Part shown: positions 25,625 to 36,100 of the stretch, one piece after another
Layout of the letters: every line of letters starts with the position of its first letter
How positions within the stretch are numbered: the first letter of the stretch is position 1
From: Polaribacter reichenbachii
GTDB taxonomy: Bacteria > Bacteroidota > Bacteroidia > Flavobacteriales > Flavobacteriaceae
Length of the DNA: 64,000 nt
Reading direction: 5' to 3'
Assembly (NCBI RefSeq): GCF_001975665.1
Contig: NZ_CP019419.1
Span: 620,001 to 684,000, forward strand
Notes under the pieces: generated by a model
Databases searched by the model: none
Told to the model about the DNA's origin: nothing
The model's input: the letters and a program-made list of their open reading frames with translations, nothing else
Made by a program: the position numbers and the translations under genes

Positions 25625-27535
25625 ATGAAAAAAGTTGTTTTTTTACTTATTTGCATTCAGTTTTCAATCGCTATTAAAGCGCAAAATAATAGAGAAAAAA
25701 TTATAAAATCAGAAGTAAAATCTGCTGTAGTTTTTCTTGAAAATGCACAAGTTAATAGAGAAAAAACTGTTTTTTTATCTAAAGGTGAAAACACCTTAAA
25801 ATTTACGAATCTGTCTCCTTTTATTGATAGCAAGAGTATTCAAATAAAAGCTAAGGATATAGAAATTCAGGCTATAAATTTTCAGAAAGATTACTTAAAA
25901 CAAATCAAAAAAAATCCTGAGTTACAGAAATTAAAAACGCAATTATCATTAATTGAAAATAATATCAACTCAAAAAATGTTGATTTAGAAATTGTTAAAG
26001 AAGAAGTTGTGTTTTTAAAATCTAACAAAACTATTGGAGGAAACCAAACACTTACAGCTACCACTTTTAAAGAAGCTGCCAATTATTATGGAAGCAAAAT
26101 TAAAGCATTAAAAACAACCGAGTTTAAACTAAAAAATGCAATAAAAACGTTAAACTTAGAAGCTTCAAAAATAGAAAAGCAGATTAGTGATTTTACATCA
26201 AATAAGAATTTTGGTTCTGGTGAAATTACAATCCGTTTAAAATCTGAACTAGCTAAAAACACAAAATTTATTTTAAGTTATAATGTAGATAATGTTGGTT
26301 GGTACCCAACTTACGATGTTCGAGTAAAAAATATAAACGCTCCTTTAGAATTAGTTTACAAAGCTAACTTATATCAAAATTCAAAAGTAGATTGGACCAA
26401 TGTTAAACTAAGTTTTTCTTCTGGTAACCCAACAAAATCGAACAAAGTAAAAGAAGTAATTCCGTATTTTATAGATTATGGTACAAACCCACCTAATTAT
26501 AAAAATAACATTAATCAAGTTACTGGTGTTGTTAGTGGTTCTGGAGAACCTTTGCCTGGTGCAACTATTACTATTAAAGGCACAACAATAGGAACAACTA
26601 CAGATTTTGATGGTAAATTTTCTCTTGAAATACCTGATACAAATAGTACATTATTAATTAACTATTTAGGTTTTAAATCTAAAGAAATGGCTATTAATAG
26701 CAATTATATAAATGTTAATCTTGAAGAAGACTACAATCAACTAGATGAAATTGTAGTAGTTGGTTATGGAACTAGCAGAAAAGGAAGTCGTAAAAATGAT
26801 CGAAAAATTGGCACAACATTAAGTGGAGCAGTTGCTGGTCTTTCTATTAGAGGAGCATCATCAATAAAAAAAGAAAAAGCAAGAACGAAAGTAAGCACAA
26901 TTAATACCAAACAAGTAGTTAACCAAACCACAGTGAATTTTGAAGTGGTAAAACCTTACTCTATTAAAACTAGCAACAAAAACTTTAGTTTAACAATGAA
27001 GGTTTTTAATATAACTAGTAATTATCAATATTATTCTTTTCCGAGAGCTGAACAAAGTGCATTTTTAGTAGCAAAAATTACAGATTGGGAAAAATTTAAT
27101 TTATTAGAAGCTGAAGCCAATATTTATTTTGAAGATACTTTTGTTGGTACTACTTTAATTGACACAAGAGTTGCTAAAAAAGAACTAGAAATTTCTTTAG
27201 GAGTTGATAAAAATGTAGCCATTGCTAGAAATAAAGAAAAAGACTTTACCACTAGACAATTTATTGGTAATAAAAAAGAAGAAGCTAGAGTGTGGAACTA
27301 CACTGTAAAAAACAATAAGAATGAAGCAATTAATATTGTTGTTTTAGATCAAATTCCGATTTCAATGTCTGAGACAATAAAAATTGAACTAAATACAGAT
27401 GTTACTAAAGGAGTCTTAAACACAGAAACTGGAGAAATAAAATGGAAAATAAATTTACCATCAAAAGAAGTTAAAAACTTTAAACTAAAATATGCTGTTA
27501 AGCATCCTAAAAATTATGTTATAAATCTAGATTAA
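25625..27535 (+). CDS. DUF4140/DUF4139 (MuiA-like) protein with an inserted SusC-type module
   Basis: A 636-residue secreted protein with a signal peptide (ends IKAQ). The N-terminal region (about 30-130) matches DUF4140, a coiled stretch follows, and DUF4139-type beta-strands (LSYNVDNVGWYPTYDVR) begin near residue 220. Residues about 295-375 hold a carboxypeptidase-D-like domain (GSGEPLPGATITIKGT, FDGKFSLEIP) ending in LDEIVVVGYG, the linker and TonB-box signature of SusC/RagA receptors, plus a short plug-like stretch to about 410. DUF4139 resumes near 435 and runs to the end. The inserted piece has no barrel of its own. The function of the family is unknown. Confidence 0.85.
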   Translation: MKKVVFLLICIQFSIAIKAQNNREKIIKSEVKSAVVFLENAQVNREKTVFLSKGENTLKFTNLSPFIDSKSIQIKAKDIEIQAINFQKDYLKQIKKNPELQKLKTQLSLIENNINSKNVDLEIVKEEVVFLKSNKTIGGNQTLTATTFKEAANYYGSKIKALKTTEFKLKNAIKTLNLEASKIEKQISDFTSNKNFGSGEITIRLKSELAKNTKFILSYNVDNVGWYPTYDVRVKNINAPLELVYKANLYQNSKVDWTNVKLSFSSGNPTKSNKVKEVIPYFIDYGTNPPNYKNNINQVTGVVSGSGEPLPGATITIKGTTIGTTTDFDGKFSLEIPDTNSTLLINYLGFKSKEMAINSNYINVNLEEDYNQLDEIVVVGYGTSRKGSRKNDRKIGTTLSGAVAGLSIRGASSIKKEKARTKVSTINTKQVVNQTTVNFEVVKPYSIKTSNKNFSLTMKVFNITSNYQYYSFPRAEQSAFLVAKITDWEKFNLLEAEANIYFEDTFVGTTLIDTRVAKKELEISLGVDKNVAIARNKEKDFTTRQFIGNKKEEARVWNYTVKNNKNEAINIVVLDQIPISMSETIKIELNTDVTKGVLNTETGEIKWKINLPSKEVKNFKLKYAVKHPKNYVINLD

Positions 27536-28509
27536 ATTTTTCTTTCAACCACATAATCAATCATTTGTAGTAAAGATTTTTTATAAGGTGATGCTGGGTA
27601 GGTTTCTAAAATATTTAATGCTCTTTGTCTGTAATCATTCATTTTAGAAACTGTATACTCAATTCCGCCATTTTCTTTTACAAACTTAATTACTTCTTTT
27701 ACTCTTTTCTTGTCTTTATTATGTTTTTTTATAGAATTAATAAGCCAAGATTTTTCCTTTTTAGAGCAATTATTTAAAGTATAAATTAAGGGCAAAGTCA
27801 TTTTTTGTTCTTTAATATCTATACCTGTAGGTTTGCCAATTTTATCATCTGTATAATCGAATAAATCATCTTTTATTTGAAAAGCAATCCCAATATATTC
27901 TCCAAATTTTCGCATTTGCTGAACAACATCGTTTTTTGCGCCTACAGAAGCTGCTCCAATTCCACAACAAGCTGCAATTAAAGTGGCTGTTTTTTGACGA
28001 ATGATATCAAAATAAATATCTTCTGTAATATCTAATTTTCTGGCTTTTTCAATTTGCAATAACTCACCTTCGCTCATTTCACGAACAGCAATAGAAATCA
28101 ATTTTAACAAATCGAAATCTTCATTATCTATGGATAAAAGTAAACCTTTAGACAATAAAAAATCTCCCACTAAAACCGCAATTTTATTTTTCCATAAAGC
28201 ATTTACAGAAAAAAAACCTCTACGTCTATTAGAATCATCTACAACATCATCGTGTACTAAAGTAGCTGTGTGAATTAGCTCTACAACAGATGCACCTCTA
28301 TAAGTTCTTTCATCAAAACCACCATCAGAAACCATTTTTGCTACTAAAAAAACAAACATTGGTCGCATTTGTTTTCCTTTTCTACGAACTATATAATAAG
28401 TAATTCTATTTAAAAGCGGAACTTTAGAAAGCATTGCATCTTTGAATTTCTTTTCAAAGAGCTCCATCTCGTTTTTAATAGGTAGTTTAAAAAGTTCTAC
28501 TGGCTTCAT
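27532..28509 (-). CDS. Polyprenyl (octaprenyl-type) diphosphate synthase
   Basis: A 325-residue trans-isoprenyl diphosphate synthase. The first Asp-rich motif is LVHDDVVDDSN (about residues 88-98) and the second is FQIKDDLFDYTDD (about 214-226). The residues before the first motif are small, which suits a long-chain product, probably the menaquinone side chain. It is convergent with the DUF4139 gene: the two TAA stops overlap (27532-27535). A -7 element lies 33 bases upstream of the ATG. Confidence 0.93.
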   Translation of the reverse strand: MKPVELFKLPIKNEMELFEKKFKDAMLSKVPLLNRITYYIVRRKGKQMRPMFVFLVAKMVSDGGFDERTYRGASVVELIHTATLVHDDVVDDSNRRRGFFSVNALWKNKIAVLVGDFLLSKGLLLSIDNEDFDLLKLISIAVREMSEGELLQIEKARKLDITEDIYFDIIRQKTATLIAACCGIGAASVGAKNDVVQQMRKFGEYIGIAFQIKDDLFDYTDDKIGKPTGIDIKEQKMTLPLIYTLNNCSKKEKSWLINSIKKHNKDKKRVKEVIKFVKENGGIEYTVSKMNDYRQRALNILETYPASPYKKSLLQMIDYVVERKI

Positions 28510-28541
28510 TTTATGCTGATTTATTTTTCAGTAAGCTTGCG

Positions 28542-28549
28542 CAAAAATA
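28542..28549 (-). promoter_or_regulatory. -7 promoter element for the polyprenyl synthase gene
   Basis: Minus strand TATTTTTG, a perfect TAnnTTTG, 33 bases upstream of the ATG at 28509. No -33 TTG is found at the usual distance. Confidence 0.45.
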
Positions 28550-28663
28550 CAAATTATAAAAAGAAAATTTCGGCTGTAAAATTGGTTAGATTTAAAACGC
28601 AAACCTTTAAAATTTAATTCGGTTTTATTTCCATTTTTACAACTTTTTCAGCTTAATATTAAA

Positions 28664-28671
28664 TATATTTG
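28664..28671 (+). promoter_or_regulatory. -7 promoter element for the LURP-one/scramblase-like gene
   Basis: Plus strand TATATTTG, a perfect TAnnTTTG, 72 bases before the GTG start at 28743. The remaining sequence between the divergent genes (28510-28742) is AT-rich with nothing else I recognise. Confidence 0.4.
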
Positions 28672-28742
28672 ATTGTTTTGAATGCGACAAAAACTTCACT
28701 TTCAAAACTAAACCTATATTATTAAAAACTAAAAAAATTACT

Positions 28743-29339
28743 GTGCAAGACATCCAATTTCCTATCACTTTCGAATTTAATATTTCTACGCTAGCCAACG
28801 ACTTTACTGCAAAAGATTGTAAAGGAAATACAATTGCTTATGTACGTCAGAAAATGTTTAAATTAAAAGAAGACATCAGTGTTTACAATAACGACACAAA
28901 ATCTGAATTAAATTATAAAATTAAAGCAGACAAATGGCTAGATTTTTCTACTGCCTATTCTTTCTATGATAAAAAAGGTAAAGAATTTGGAAAGGTTGTG
29001 AGAAAAGGATGGAAATCGATGTGGAATGCTCACTATGAAATTATAGATCAGCATCAAAAACAACAATATGTTATAAACGAAAAAAATGTTTGGATTAAAG
29101 TTTTAGACTCTTTAGTTGGTGAAATACCTATATTAAGCTTTTTTACTGGGTATCTTTTTAACCCAACTTATCTTGTAAAAAATACTAAAGGAGAAACGAT
29201 AATTGAGCTTACAAAATTAAAATCTTTATTAGGTAAAAACTTTAAAGTATCTAAAATTGGTGGGTTAGATAATGATGATGATGACAGAGTTATGTTAGCC
29301 TTAATGATGTTTGTATTATTAGAAAGAAGAAGAGGTTAA
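28743..29339 (+). CDS. LURP-one/phospholipid scramblase-like protein
   Basis: A 198-residue protein with the tubby-like fold of the LURP-one-related/scramblase family. It shows the YVRQKMFKLKEDISVYN core, the KADKWLDFSTAYSFYD strand and a hydrophobic C-terminal segment (LMMFVLLERR). Bacterial members have no established function. The start is GTG, supported by the upstream -7 element and the good N-terminus; no ATG fits in frame nearby. A strong terminator follows 22 bases after the stop. Confidence 0.82.
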   Translation: MQDIQFPITFEFNISTLANDFTAKDCKGNTIAYVRQKMFKLKEDISVYNNDTKSELNYKIKADKWLDFSTAYSFYDKKGKEFGKVVRKGWKSMWNAHYEIIDQHQKQQYVINEKNVWIKVLDSLVGEIPILSFFTGYLFNPTYLVKNTKGETIIELTKLKSLLGKNFKVSKIGGLDNDDDDRVMLALMMFVLLERRRG

Positions 29340-29361
29340 TAACTGTAAAATATGATAAACA

Positions 29362-29398
29362 AAAAAAGAGATAATCAAATATTGATTATCTCTTTTTT
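29362..29398 (+). terminator. Bidirectional intrinsic terminator
   Basis: A 17-base perfect stem (29362-29378 with 29382-29398) with core AGAGATAATCAA, a 3-base loop, and A/T runs on both sides. It lies between convergent genes, so it can serve both the scramblase-like gene and rlmN. Confidence 0.85.
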
Positions 29399-29419
29399 GT
29401 TTTATGTATGAATAATAAA

Positions 29420-30457
29420 TTAAGCTTTATTGGCCAATTGCCCACAAGCTGCATCAATATCTTTACCTCTACTTCTTCTTACATTTACAGTAATATCGTG
29501 CATTTCTAAATTAGAAATATAGTTATTTATGGCAGAATTACTTGCTTGTTGAAATTCGCCATCATCAATTGGGTTATACTCTATTAAATTCACTTTACAA
29601 GGCACATATTTACAGAATTCTACTAAAGCTGTAATGTCTTCTTTTCTGTCGTTAATCCCATTCCAAACTACATATTCGTAAGTAATTGCTCTTTTGGTTT
29701 TCTCATACCAATATTCTAAAGATTCTTTTAAATCTTTTAAAGGGAAATTGGTATTAAAGGGCATTATTGATGTTCTAACCTCATCTATTGCTGAGTGCAA
29801 AGAAACTGCTAAATTGAATTTTACTTCTTCGTCTGCCATTTTTTTAATCATTTTTGGTACACCAGAAGTAGACACTGTTATTCTTTTTGATGACATTCCT
29901 AAACCTTCAGGAGATGTTATCATTTCTATAGATTTCAAAACATTTTTATAGTTCATAAGTGGCTCACCCATTCCCATAAAAACAATATTCGTCAATTTTT
30001 TATTGTGATATAATCTACTTTGTTTGTCTATAACAACAACCTGATCATAAATTTCATCAGGATTTAGATTACGCATTCTTTTTAAACGAGCAGTTGCACA
30101 AAACTTACAATCTAAACTACACCCAACTTGACTAGAAACACAAGCTGTTGTTCTTTTTTCTGTAGGTATTAAAACAGATTCAACCACTAAACCATCGTGT
30201 AATTTAATACCATTTTTTATGGTACCATCATTACTTTTTTGCATAGAATCTACTTTGATATGATTAATCACAAAGTTTTCTTCTAACATTTCTCTGGTTT
30301 GTTTAGAAATGTTAGTCATATCTTCAAAAGTATGTAAAGACTTGTTCCAAAGCCATTCATAAACTTGGTTTCCACGAAAAGCTTTATCGCCATTTTCTAC
30401 AAAAAAATCGCGTAACTGTTCTTTGGTTAAGGCTCTTATGTCTTTCTTTTTATTCAA
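29420..30457 (-). CDS. rlmN: 23S rRNA (adenine2503-C2)-methyltransferase RlmN
   Basis: A 345-residue radical-SAM methyltransferase. It has the CSLDCKFC form of the CxxxCxxC iron-sulfur motif near residue 112, the GMGEPL motif, and the conserved C-terminal AACGQLA, whose Cys is the methyl-carrying residue. RlmN methylates C2 of A2503 in 23S rRNA and of A37 in some tRNAs. Length is normal (about 340-380). A -7 element lies 37 bases upstream of the ATG. Confidence 0.96.
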   Translation of the reverse strand: MNKKKDIRALTKEQLRDFFVENGDKAFRGNQVYEWLWNKSLHTFEDMTNISKQTREMLEENFVINHIKVDSMQKSNDGTIKNGIKLHDGLVVESVLIPTEKRTTACVSSQVGCSLDCKFCATARLKRMRNLNPDEIYDQVVVIDKQSRLYHNKKLTNIVFMGMGEPLMNYKNVLKSIEMITSPEGLGMSSKRITVSTSGVPKMIKKMADEEVKFNLAVSLHSAIDEVRTSIMPFNTNFPLKDLKESLEYWYEKTKRAITYEYVVWNGINDRKEDITALVEFCKYVPCKVNLIEYNPIDDGEFQQASNSAINNYISNLEMHDITVNVRRSRGKDIDAACGQLANKA

Positions 30458-30493
30458 TAGATTAAATAATTTAATGTGTTAAAGTTATTAATG

Positions 30494-30501
30494 CAAAAAT
30501 A
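30494..30501 (-). promoter_or_regulatory. -7 promoter element for rlmN
   Basis: Minus strand TATTTTTG, a perfect TAnnTTTG, 37 bases before the ATG at 30457. No correctly spaced TTG. Confidence 0.42.
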
Positions 30502-30544
30502 CACTAATAATTTGAAGGTATTCTTTTTGTTGACAAACTTGGTT

Positions 30545-30626
30545 GCGTTAGTGATTGTAATGGCATCCTTTTTTTGACTTTAGGAAAAAAAAAGATATAA
30601 TGAAAAGCACGACCTTTAGGTAACGC
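30545..30626. repeat. Structured intergenic repeat, type B
   Basis: An element bounded by GCGTTA/TAACGC. It contains an imperfect hairpin formed by ATCCTTTTTTT and AAAAAAAAAGAT (about 30564-30596) and the phrases GTGATTG and GGCATCC. The segment following the hairpin reads ATATAATGAAAAGCACGACC. Its layout (TGATTG, T-rich arm, A-rich arm, then GAAA(A)GCA) parallels the 6769-6860 repeat. I recall this kind of element from several flavobacterial genomes but could not verify it here. Confidence 0.5.
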
Positions 30627-30636
30627 CAAAATAAAA

Positions 30637-30668
30637 AAACTGACAATTAAATTACTAATTGTCAGTTT
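30637..30668 (-). terminator. Terminator downstream of queA
   Basis: A 13-base perfect stem (30637-30649 with 30656-30668) with core ACTGACAATTA, a 6-base loop, and a T-run on the minus strand. It lies 31 bases after the stop of queA. Confidence 0.85.
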
Positions 30669-30699
30669 TAATGCTTGAATTTTAAAATTCTTAAATGTT

Positions 30700-31749
30700 T
30701 TATATAATTAACATTGCATCTCCGTAAGTAGAGAATTTATAACCTTCTTTAATAGCTTCTTTATAAGCTTCCATTAAAAAATCATAACCTGCAAATGCTG
30801 CTGCTTGCATCATTAAAGTAGATTTTGGTGTGTGAAAGTTCGTAATCATTGTGTTTGCAATACTAAAATCGTAAGGAGGAAAGATAAATTTATTTGTCCA
30901 ACCTTCATAGGCATTTAATTCTGCGTTAGATGATACTGAAGATTCTACAGTTCTCATTACAGTTGTACCTACAGCACAAATTCTTCTTTTTTCTATTTTA
31001 GCTTTGTTAATTTTATCTGCGGATGCAGCTGGTATAACAATTTGCTCAGAATCCATTTTATGTTTCGATAAATCTTCTACTTCTACTGGACTAAAAGTAC
31101 CTAAACCAACATGCAATGTCATTTCTGCAAAATCTACTCCTTTAATTTCTAAACGTTTTAATAAGTGTTTAGAAAAGTGTAAACCTGCTGTTGGTGCAGC
31201 AACTGCACCTTCGTGTTTTGCATAAATTGTTTGGTAACGCTCTTCATCAGAAGCTTCAACTTCTCTTTTTATAGTTCTTGGTAAAGGTGTTTCACCAAGT
31301 TCTAATAATTTTTCTCTAAAAGCTTCGTAACTACCATCAAACAAAAAACGTAAGGTTCTACCTCTAGATGTTGTGTTGTCTATAACCTCAGCTACTAAAC
31401 TATCGTCTTCACCAAAGAATAGTTTGTTACCAATTCTAATTTTTCTTGCAGGATCTACTAAAACATCCCATAATCTATTTTCTGCATTTAGTTCTCTTAA
31501 TAAGAAAACCTCAATTCTAGCTCCTGTTTTTTCTTTATTCCCAAACATTCTCGCAGGAAAAACTTTGGTGTTGTTTAACATTAAAATATCGCCTTCATCA
31601 AAATAATTGATAACGTCTTTAAATGTTTTATGTTCTATAGTTTGGTCTTTTCTATTTAAGACCATTAAACGAGACTCATCTCTATGTTCTGCAGGATAAA
31701 TTGCTAATAATTCTTCTGGCAGTTCAAAATCGAAGTTTGATAATTTCAT
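30700..31749 (-). CDS. queA: S-adenosylmethionine:tRNA ribosyltransferase-isomerase QueA
   Basis: A 349-residue enzyme of queuosine biosynthesis that transfers and isomerises ribose from SAM onto 7-aminomethyl-7-deazaguanine tRNA. Visible motifs: [19 protein letters not shown] at the start, the DGDILMLN-type NTKV motif, PTAGLHFS (about residue 172) and [11 protein letters not shown] (about 200). I chose the ATG at 31749. A longer frame to 31776 begins inside the promoter (31774-31805), so it cannot be right. A terminator follows. Confidence 0.95.
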   Translation of the reverse strand: MKLSNFDFELPEELLAIYPAEHRDESRLMVLNRKDQTIEHKTFKDVINYFDEGDILMLNNTKVFPARMFGNKEKTGARIEVFLLRELNAENRLWDVLVDPARKIRIGNKLFFGEDDSLVAEVIDNTTSRGRTLRFLFDGSYEAFREKLLELGETPLPRTIKREVEASDEERYQTIYAKHEGAVAAPTAGLHFSKHLLKRLEIKGVDFAEMTLHVGLGTFSPVEVEDLSKHKMDSEQIVIPAASADKINKAKIEKRRICAVGTTVMRTVESSVSSNAELNAYEGWTNKFIFPPYDFSIANTMITNFHTPKSTLMMQAAAFAGYDFLMEAYKEAIKEGYKFSTYGDAMLII

Positions 31750-31773
31750 AAATGTATTTTGCTGTAAAAGATG

Positions 31774-31805
31774 CAAATATACGATATGAAAACAGGCGTT
31801 GTCAA
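31774..31805 (-). promoter_or_regulatory. Full promoter of queA
   Basis: Minus strand TTG (31803-31805), a 21-base spacer, then TATATTTG (31774-31781). This matches both the -33 and the -7 elements of Bacteroidetes promoters. The predicted transcription start is near 31768, about 19 bases before the ATG. Confidence 0.72.
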
Positions 31806-31823
31806 GTGTTTAGCTATTTATCT

Positions 31824-33053
31824 TTAAAGTTCGTCAATTTTAATACCTAATTGTTGCATGTCTTCCCAAAATTTTTGGTAAGATTTTGTAACTACTTCAG
31901 CATTATTTATTTGAATAGGAACTCTTAAAGCTAAAGGCGCAAAAGCCATAGCCATTCTATGATCGTTATACGTTTTTATGGCAATGTTTTTATGGATTCT
32001 AGAAGTTATATCCAATTCTAAAGTTTCGTTGGTTACAGCAATATTTGCACCTAATTTAGATAATTCATCGTGCAAAGCTACTAATCTATCTGTTTCTTTA
32101 ATTTTTAAAGTATGTAAACCAGATAAGCTACAGGAAATGCTCTCTGCAAAACAAGTAACTACAATAGTTTGTGCAATATCTGGTGCATTTTTTAAGTTAA
32201 TAACCAAAGCTTCTTTTTGAGTTTCAGTTTCTTTTTTTAGAGTGATAAAATTATCTCCAAAAGTGGTTGTTACTCCAAAATGTTTATAGATTTCTGCTAA
32301 GCAAGAATCGCCTTGCAAACTTTCTTTTTTATAGGCTGATAATTGAATTTCTGATCCAATTTCTGCCAAAGCAACAATGGAATAAAAATAACTTGCAGAA
32401 GACCAATCAGACTCTACAACAATAGTTTGTTTTTCAATTGATTTCTTCGGATAAACTTTAATGATATTCCCTTCAAAATTACTTTCAATTCCTATTTGAG
32501 AAAGCAAACTCAATGTCATTTTAATATAAGGAATAGAAGTTATTTTACCTGTTAATTCAATTTCTAACCCATTTTCTAATTTACAAGCAATTAATAGTAA
32601 TGATGAAATGTATTGGCTACTAACATTACCATTAATCTGTACTTTATCTGTTGTAATCTCAGTTCCTTTAATTCTAATTGGCGGATATCCTTCTTTAGCT
32701 TCATAAGATATATTTGCGCCTAAATCTCTTAAAGCATTTACCAAAATTTCTATAGGTCTATTTTGCATTCTATCAGAACCTGTTAACACAGTTTCTCTGC
32801 CTTTAGCTACAGAAAAATAAGAAGTTAAAAAACGCATTGCAGTACCTGCATGACCAATATTTACCAATTCATCATCCGTAGAAAGTGCGTGTTGCATATG
32901 TACAGAATCATCAGAATCTGATAAATTTTCTATAGAAAGTTCTGGAAAAAGATTTTGTAAAATCAATAACCTATTCGATTCGCTTTTAGAACCAGAAATT
33001 GTTATTTTTTGGTCTATCTTTTTTTCTTCTAAAACATTTAACAATATGTCCAT
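31824..33053 (-). CDS. aroA: 3-phosphoshikimate 1-carboxyvinyltransferase (EPSP synthase)
   Basis: A 409-residue shikimate-pathway enzyme that joins shikimate-3-phosphate and phosphoenolpyruvate. Visible: the N-terminal GSKSESNRLLIL motif, GHAGTAMRFLTSYF (class-type GNAGTxxR variant), NGNVSSQYISSLLL, DWSSASYF, LKIKETDR and the C-terminal TYNDHRMAM. The length is slightly below the 430 typical of the family, as usual for Bacteroidetes AroA. It is divergent from the BNR-type gene across 60 bases. Confidence 0.95.
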   Translation of the reverse strand: MDILLNVLEEKKIDQKITISGSKSESNRLLILQNLFPELSIENLSDSDDSVHMQHALSTDDELVNIGHAGTAMRFLTSYFSVAKGRETVLTGSDRMQNRPIEILVNALRDLGANISYEAKEGYPPIRIKGTEITTDKVQINGNVSSQYISSLLLIACKLENGLEIELTGKITSIPYIKMTLSLLSQIGIESNFEGNIIKVYPKKSIEKQTIVVESDWSSASYFYSIVALAEIGSEIQLSAYKKESLQGDSCLAEIYKHFGVTTTFGDNFITLKKETETQKEALVINLKNAPDIAQTIVVTCFAESISCSLSGLHTLKIKETDRLVALHDELSKLGANIAVTNETLELDITSRIHKNIAIKTYNDHRMAMAFAPLALRVPIQINNAEVVTKSYQKFWEDMQQLGIKIDEL

Positions 33054-33113
33054 TCTAAAAATTGATTTTATTTCTTATTTTTAAATTCTATACTAAAATT
33101 ACAACTAACCAAT

Positions 33114-36100
33114 ATGAAAAAAGTACTTTTTCTGGCCATTTGCATCTTCTTTTCTGCAAATGCCAAAGTTAATGCACAAAAAAAATCTACCAAAGTTTCT
33201 GATGAATATTTTAGCGCAATAAAATGGCGAAATATTGGCCCATTTAGAGGAGGAAGAAGTGCAGCAGTAACAGGTGTTTCTGGTAAAGCAAATCTATTTT
33301 ATATGGGTGCAACTGGTGGTGGAGTATGGAAAACTACAGACGCTGGTAATACCTGGCAAAATATTTCTGACGGATTTTTTGGGGGTTCTGTAGGTGCTGT
33401 AGCCGTTTCTGAGTCTGATAATAATGTAATGTATGTTGGAATGGGAGAAAAAACCGTTCGTGGAAATGTTTCTTCTGGTGATGGAATTTGGAAATCTGAA
33501 AACGCAGGAAAAACTTGGAAACACATAGGTTTAAAAAATTCTAGACACATTCCTAGAATGCGTATTCACCCAAAAAATTCTGATATTGTTTTTGCAGGAG
33601 TTATGGGCGATTTATACAAACCCACTCAAGAAAGAGGTGTTTACAAAACTACTGATGGAGGAGAAACTTGGCGAAAAGTTTTATTTTCTAACGAAGATTC
33701 TGGAGTTGTCGATTTAATTATCGACCCAAATAATCCAAGAATTTTATATGCAACTACATGGAACATCAGAAGAACTCCTTACAGTTTATCTTCTGGAGGT
33801 GATGGTTCTGCACTCTGGAAAAGTACAGATGAAGGTGAAACTTGGACCAATATTTCTACAAACAAAGGTTTACCTACTGGTATTTGGGGAATTGCAGGTG
33901 TTACAGTTTCACCTGTAAATTCTGATATCGTCTATGCTTTAATCGAGAATAAAAAAGGTGGCGTTTATAAATCTACTGATGCTGGTAAAACCTGGAGACT
34001 AATCAATTCTGAAAGAAAATTAAGACAAAGAGCTTGGTATTACACACGTTTATATGCAGATACGCAAGATGAAGATATTTTGTATGTTTTAAATGTTCGT
34101 TATCATAAATCTACAGATGGTGGAAAAACTTATAAAACTTACAATGCTCCTCATGGAGATCATCACGATTTATGGATTGCACCAGAAGACAACCAAAGAA
34201 TGATTATTGGTGATGATGGTGGGGCACAAATTTCTTTTGATGCTGGTGAAAATTGGAGCACAATGAACAATCAGCCAACAGCTCAATTTTATAGGGTTAC
34301 TACAGATAATCATTTCCCTTACAGAATTTTAGCTGCACAACAAGACAATTCTACTGTAAGAATTTCTCATAGAACTGGAGGCAGGTTTATAACTGAATCT
34401 GATTGGTCTTCTACTGCTGGTGGAGAAAGTGCACACATTGCTGTAGATCCTTTAAATAATGATATTGTTTATGGTGGTAGTTATGGTGGTTTATTAACGA
34501 GAGTAAATCATAAAACTAACGAAACTAGAGCTATAAATGTTTGGCCAGATGACCCAATGGGTCATGGAGCTGAAGATTTTAAATATCGTTTTCAGTGGAA
34601 TTTCCCGATTTTATTTTCGCCAAATAATAAGAAAAGATTGTATGCAGCTTCTAATCATTTGCACGCAACAGAAGATGAGGGTCAATCTTGGAAATTAATG
34701 AGTCCAGACTTAACAAGAAACGATCCTAAAACTTTAGGCCCTTCTGGAGGTCCAATTACTAAAGACAATACTGGTGTAGAATATTATGGAACTATTTTCG
34801 CTGTGGCAGAATCGCCTTTAGAACCGGGTTTAATTTATACAGGTTCTGATGATGGTTTAGTACATATTACCAAAAATAATGGTGAATCTTGGGATAATAT
34901 CACTCCTAAGAAAATGCCAGAATGGATGATGATTAACTGCATAGAAATTGATCCTTTTACAAAAGGTGGTGCTTATATTGTAGGTACAAAATACAAATCT
35001 GGTGATTATTTACCATACATCTACAAAACAGAAAATTATGGTAAATCTTGGGAATTAATTGTAAACGGAATTGCAAATGAAGATTTTACAAGAGCTTTAA
35101 GAGCAGATCCAAAACGCAAAGGTTTATTGTATGCAGGTACAGAAAGAGGTATGTATATTTCTTTTGATGATGGTAAAAACTGGCAATCTTTTAAACAGAA
35201 TTTACCAATTGTACCCATCACAGATTTAGCGATTAAAGATGATAATTTAATTGCAGCAACTCAAGGGCGTTCTCTTTGGATTATTGATGATTTAACACCT
35301 TTGCATCAACTAAACACATCAGAAAAAGAAGATGTTATTTTATACAAACCAAAAGATGCTTATAATTTATCTGGTGGTAGAGGAAGAACTTCTAGAACAG
35401 CAGGTACAAACCATTCTGGAGGTGTAAATATTTATTATTACATCAATGAATTAAAGGAAAAAGATGTTGCTTCTATTTCTATTTTTGATGCAAATGATAA
35501 TTTGGTTAAAAAATTCTCGACAAAACCTGATAAAGAAAAGAAAGAAGGAACACTAAAAGTTGAAGATGGTAACAATATTTTTAACTGGAATATGATGTAT
35601 GATGGCGCAGAATCTGTAAAAGGAATGATTTTATGGTGGGCTTCTTTATCTGGACCAATGGCTTTACCAGGCACTTATAAAGTTGAGTTGGCTGTAAATG
35701 ATATAAAAAAATCAAAGAATTTTAAAATCATAAAAAACCCAATGTCTGAAGCTTCTGAAAATGATATGAAAGCTCAGTTTGATTTTATAAACGACATCAA
35801 CCAAAAAATGACAGAAATTCATAAAGCATTAAAAAATGTGAAGAAAGTTCGTAGTCAAGTTGGGTTGTTAAAGAAATCGATCAAAGACAAAAAGAAACAT
35901 AAAGAGTTAATTGATTTTGCTGATAAATTGGTGAAAGATATGACTGTTGTTGAAGAAACTTTATATCAAACAAAATCTAAAAGTGGGCAAGATCCTTTAA
36001 ATTTTCCTATTAGATTAAACAACAAATTGGGGCATTTAAATTCGTTAACTCGTATTGGAAATTACGCACCAACTAATCAAGCAATTGCTTTTAAAAATGA

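Noticed and set aside
31750..31776. An N-terminal extension of QueA to 31776
   Set aside because: The extra codons overlap the -7 element at 31774-31781, so they cannot be transcribed from that promoter, and the conserved N-terminus begins at 31749.
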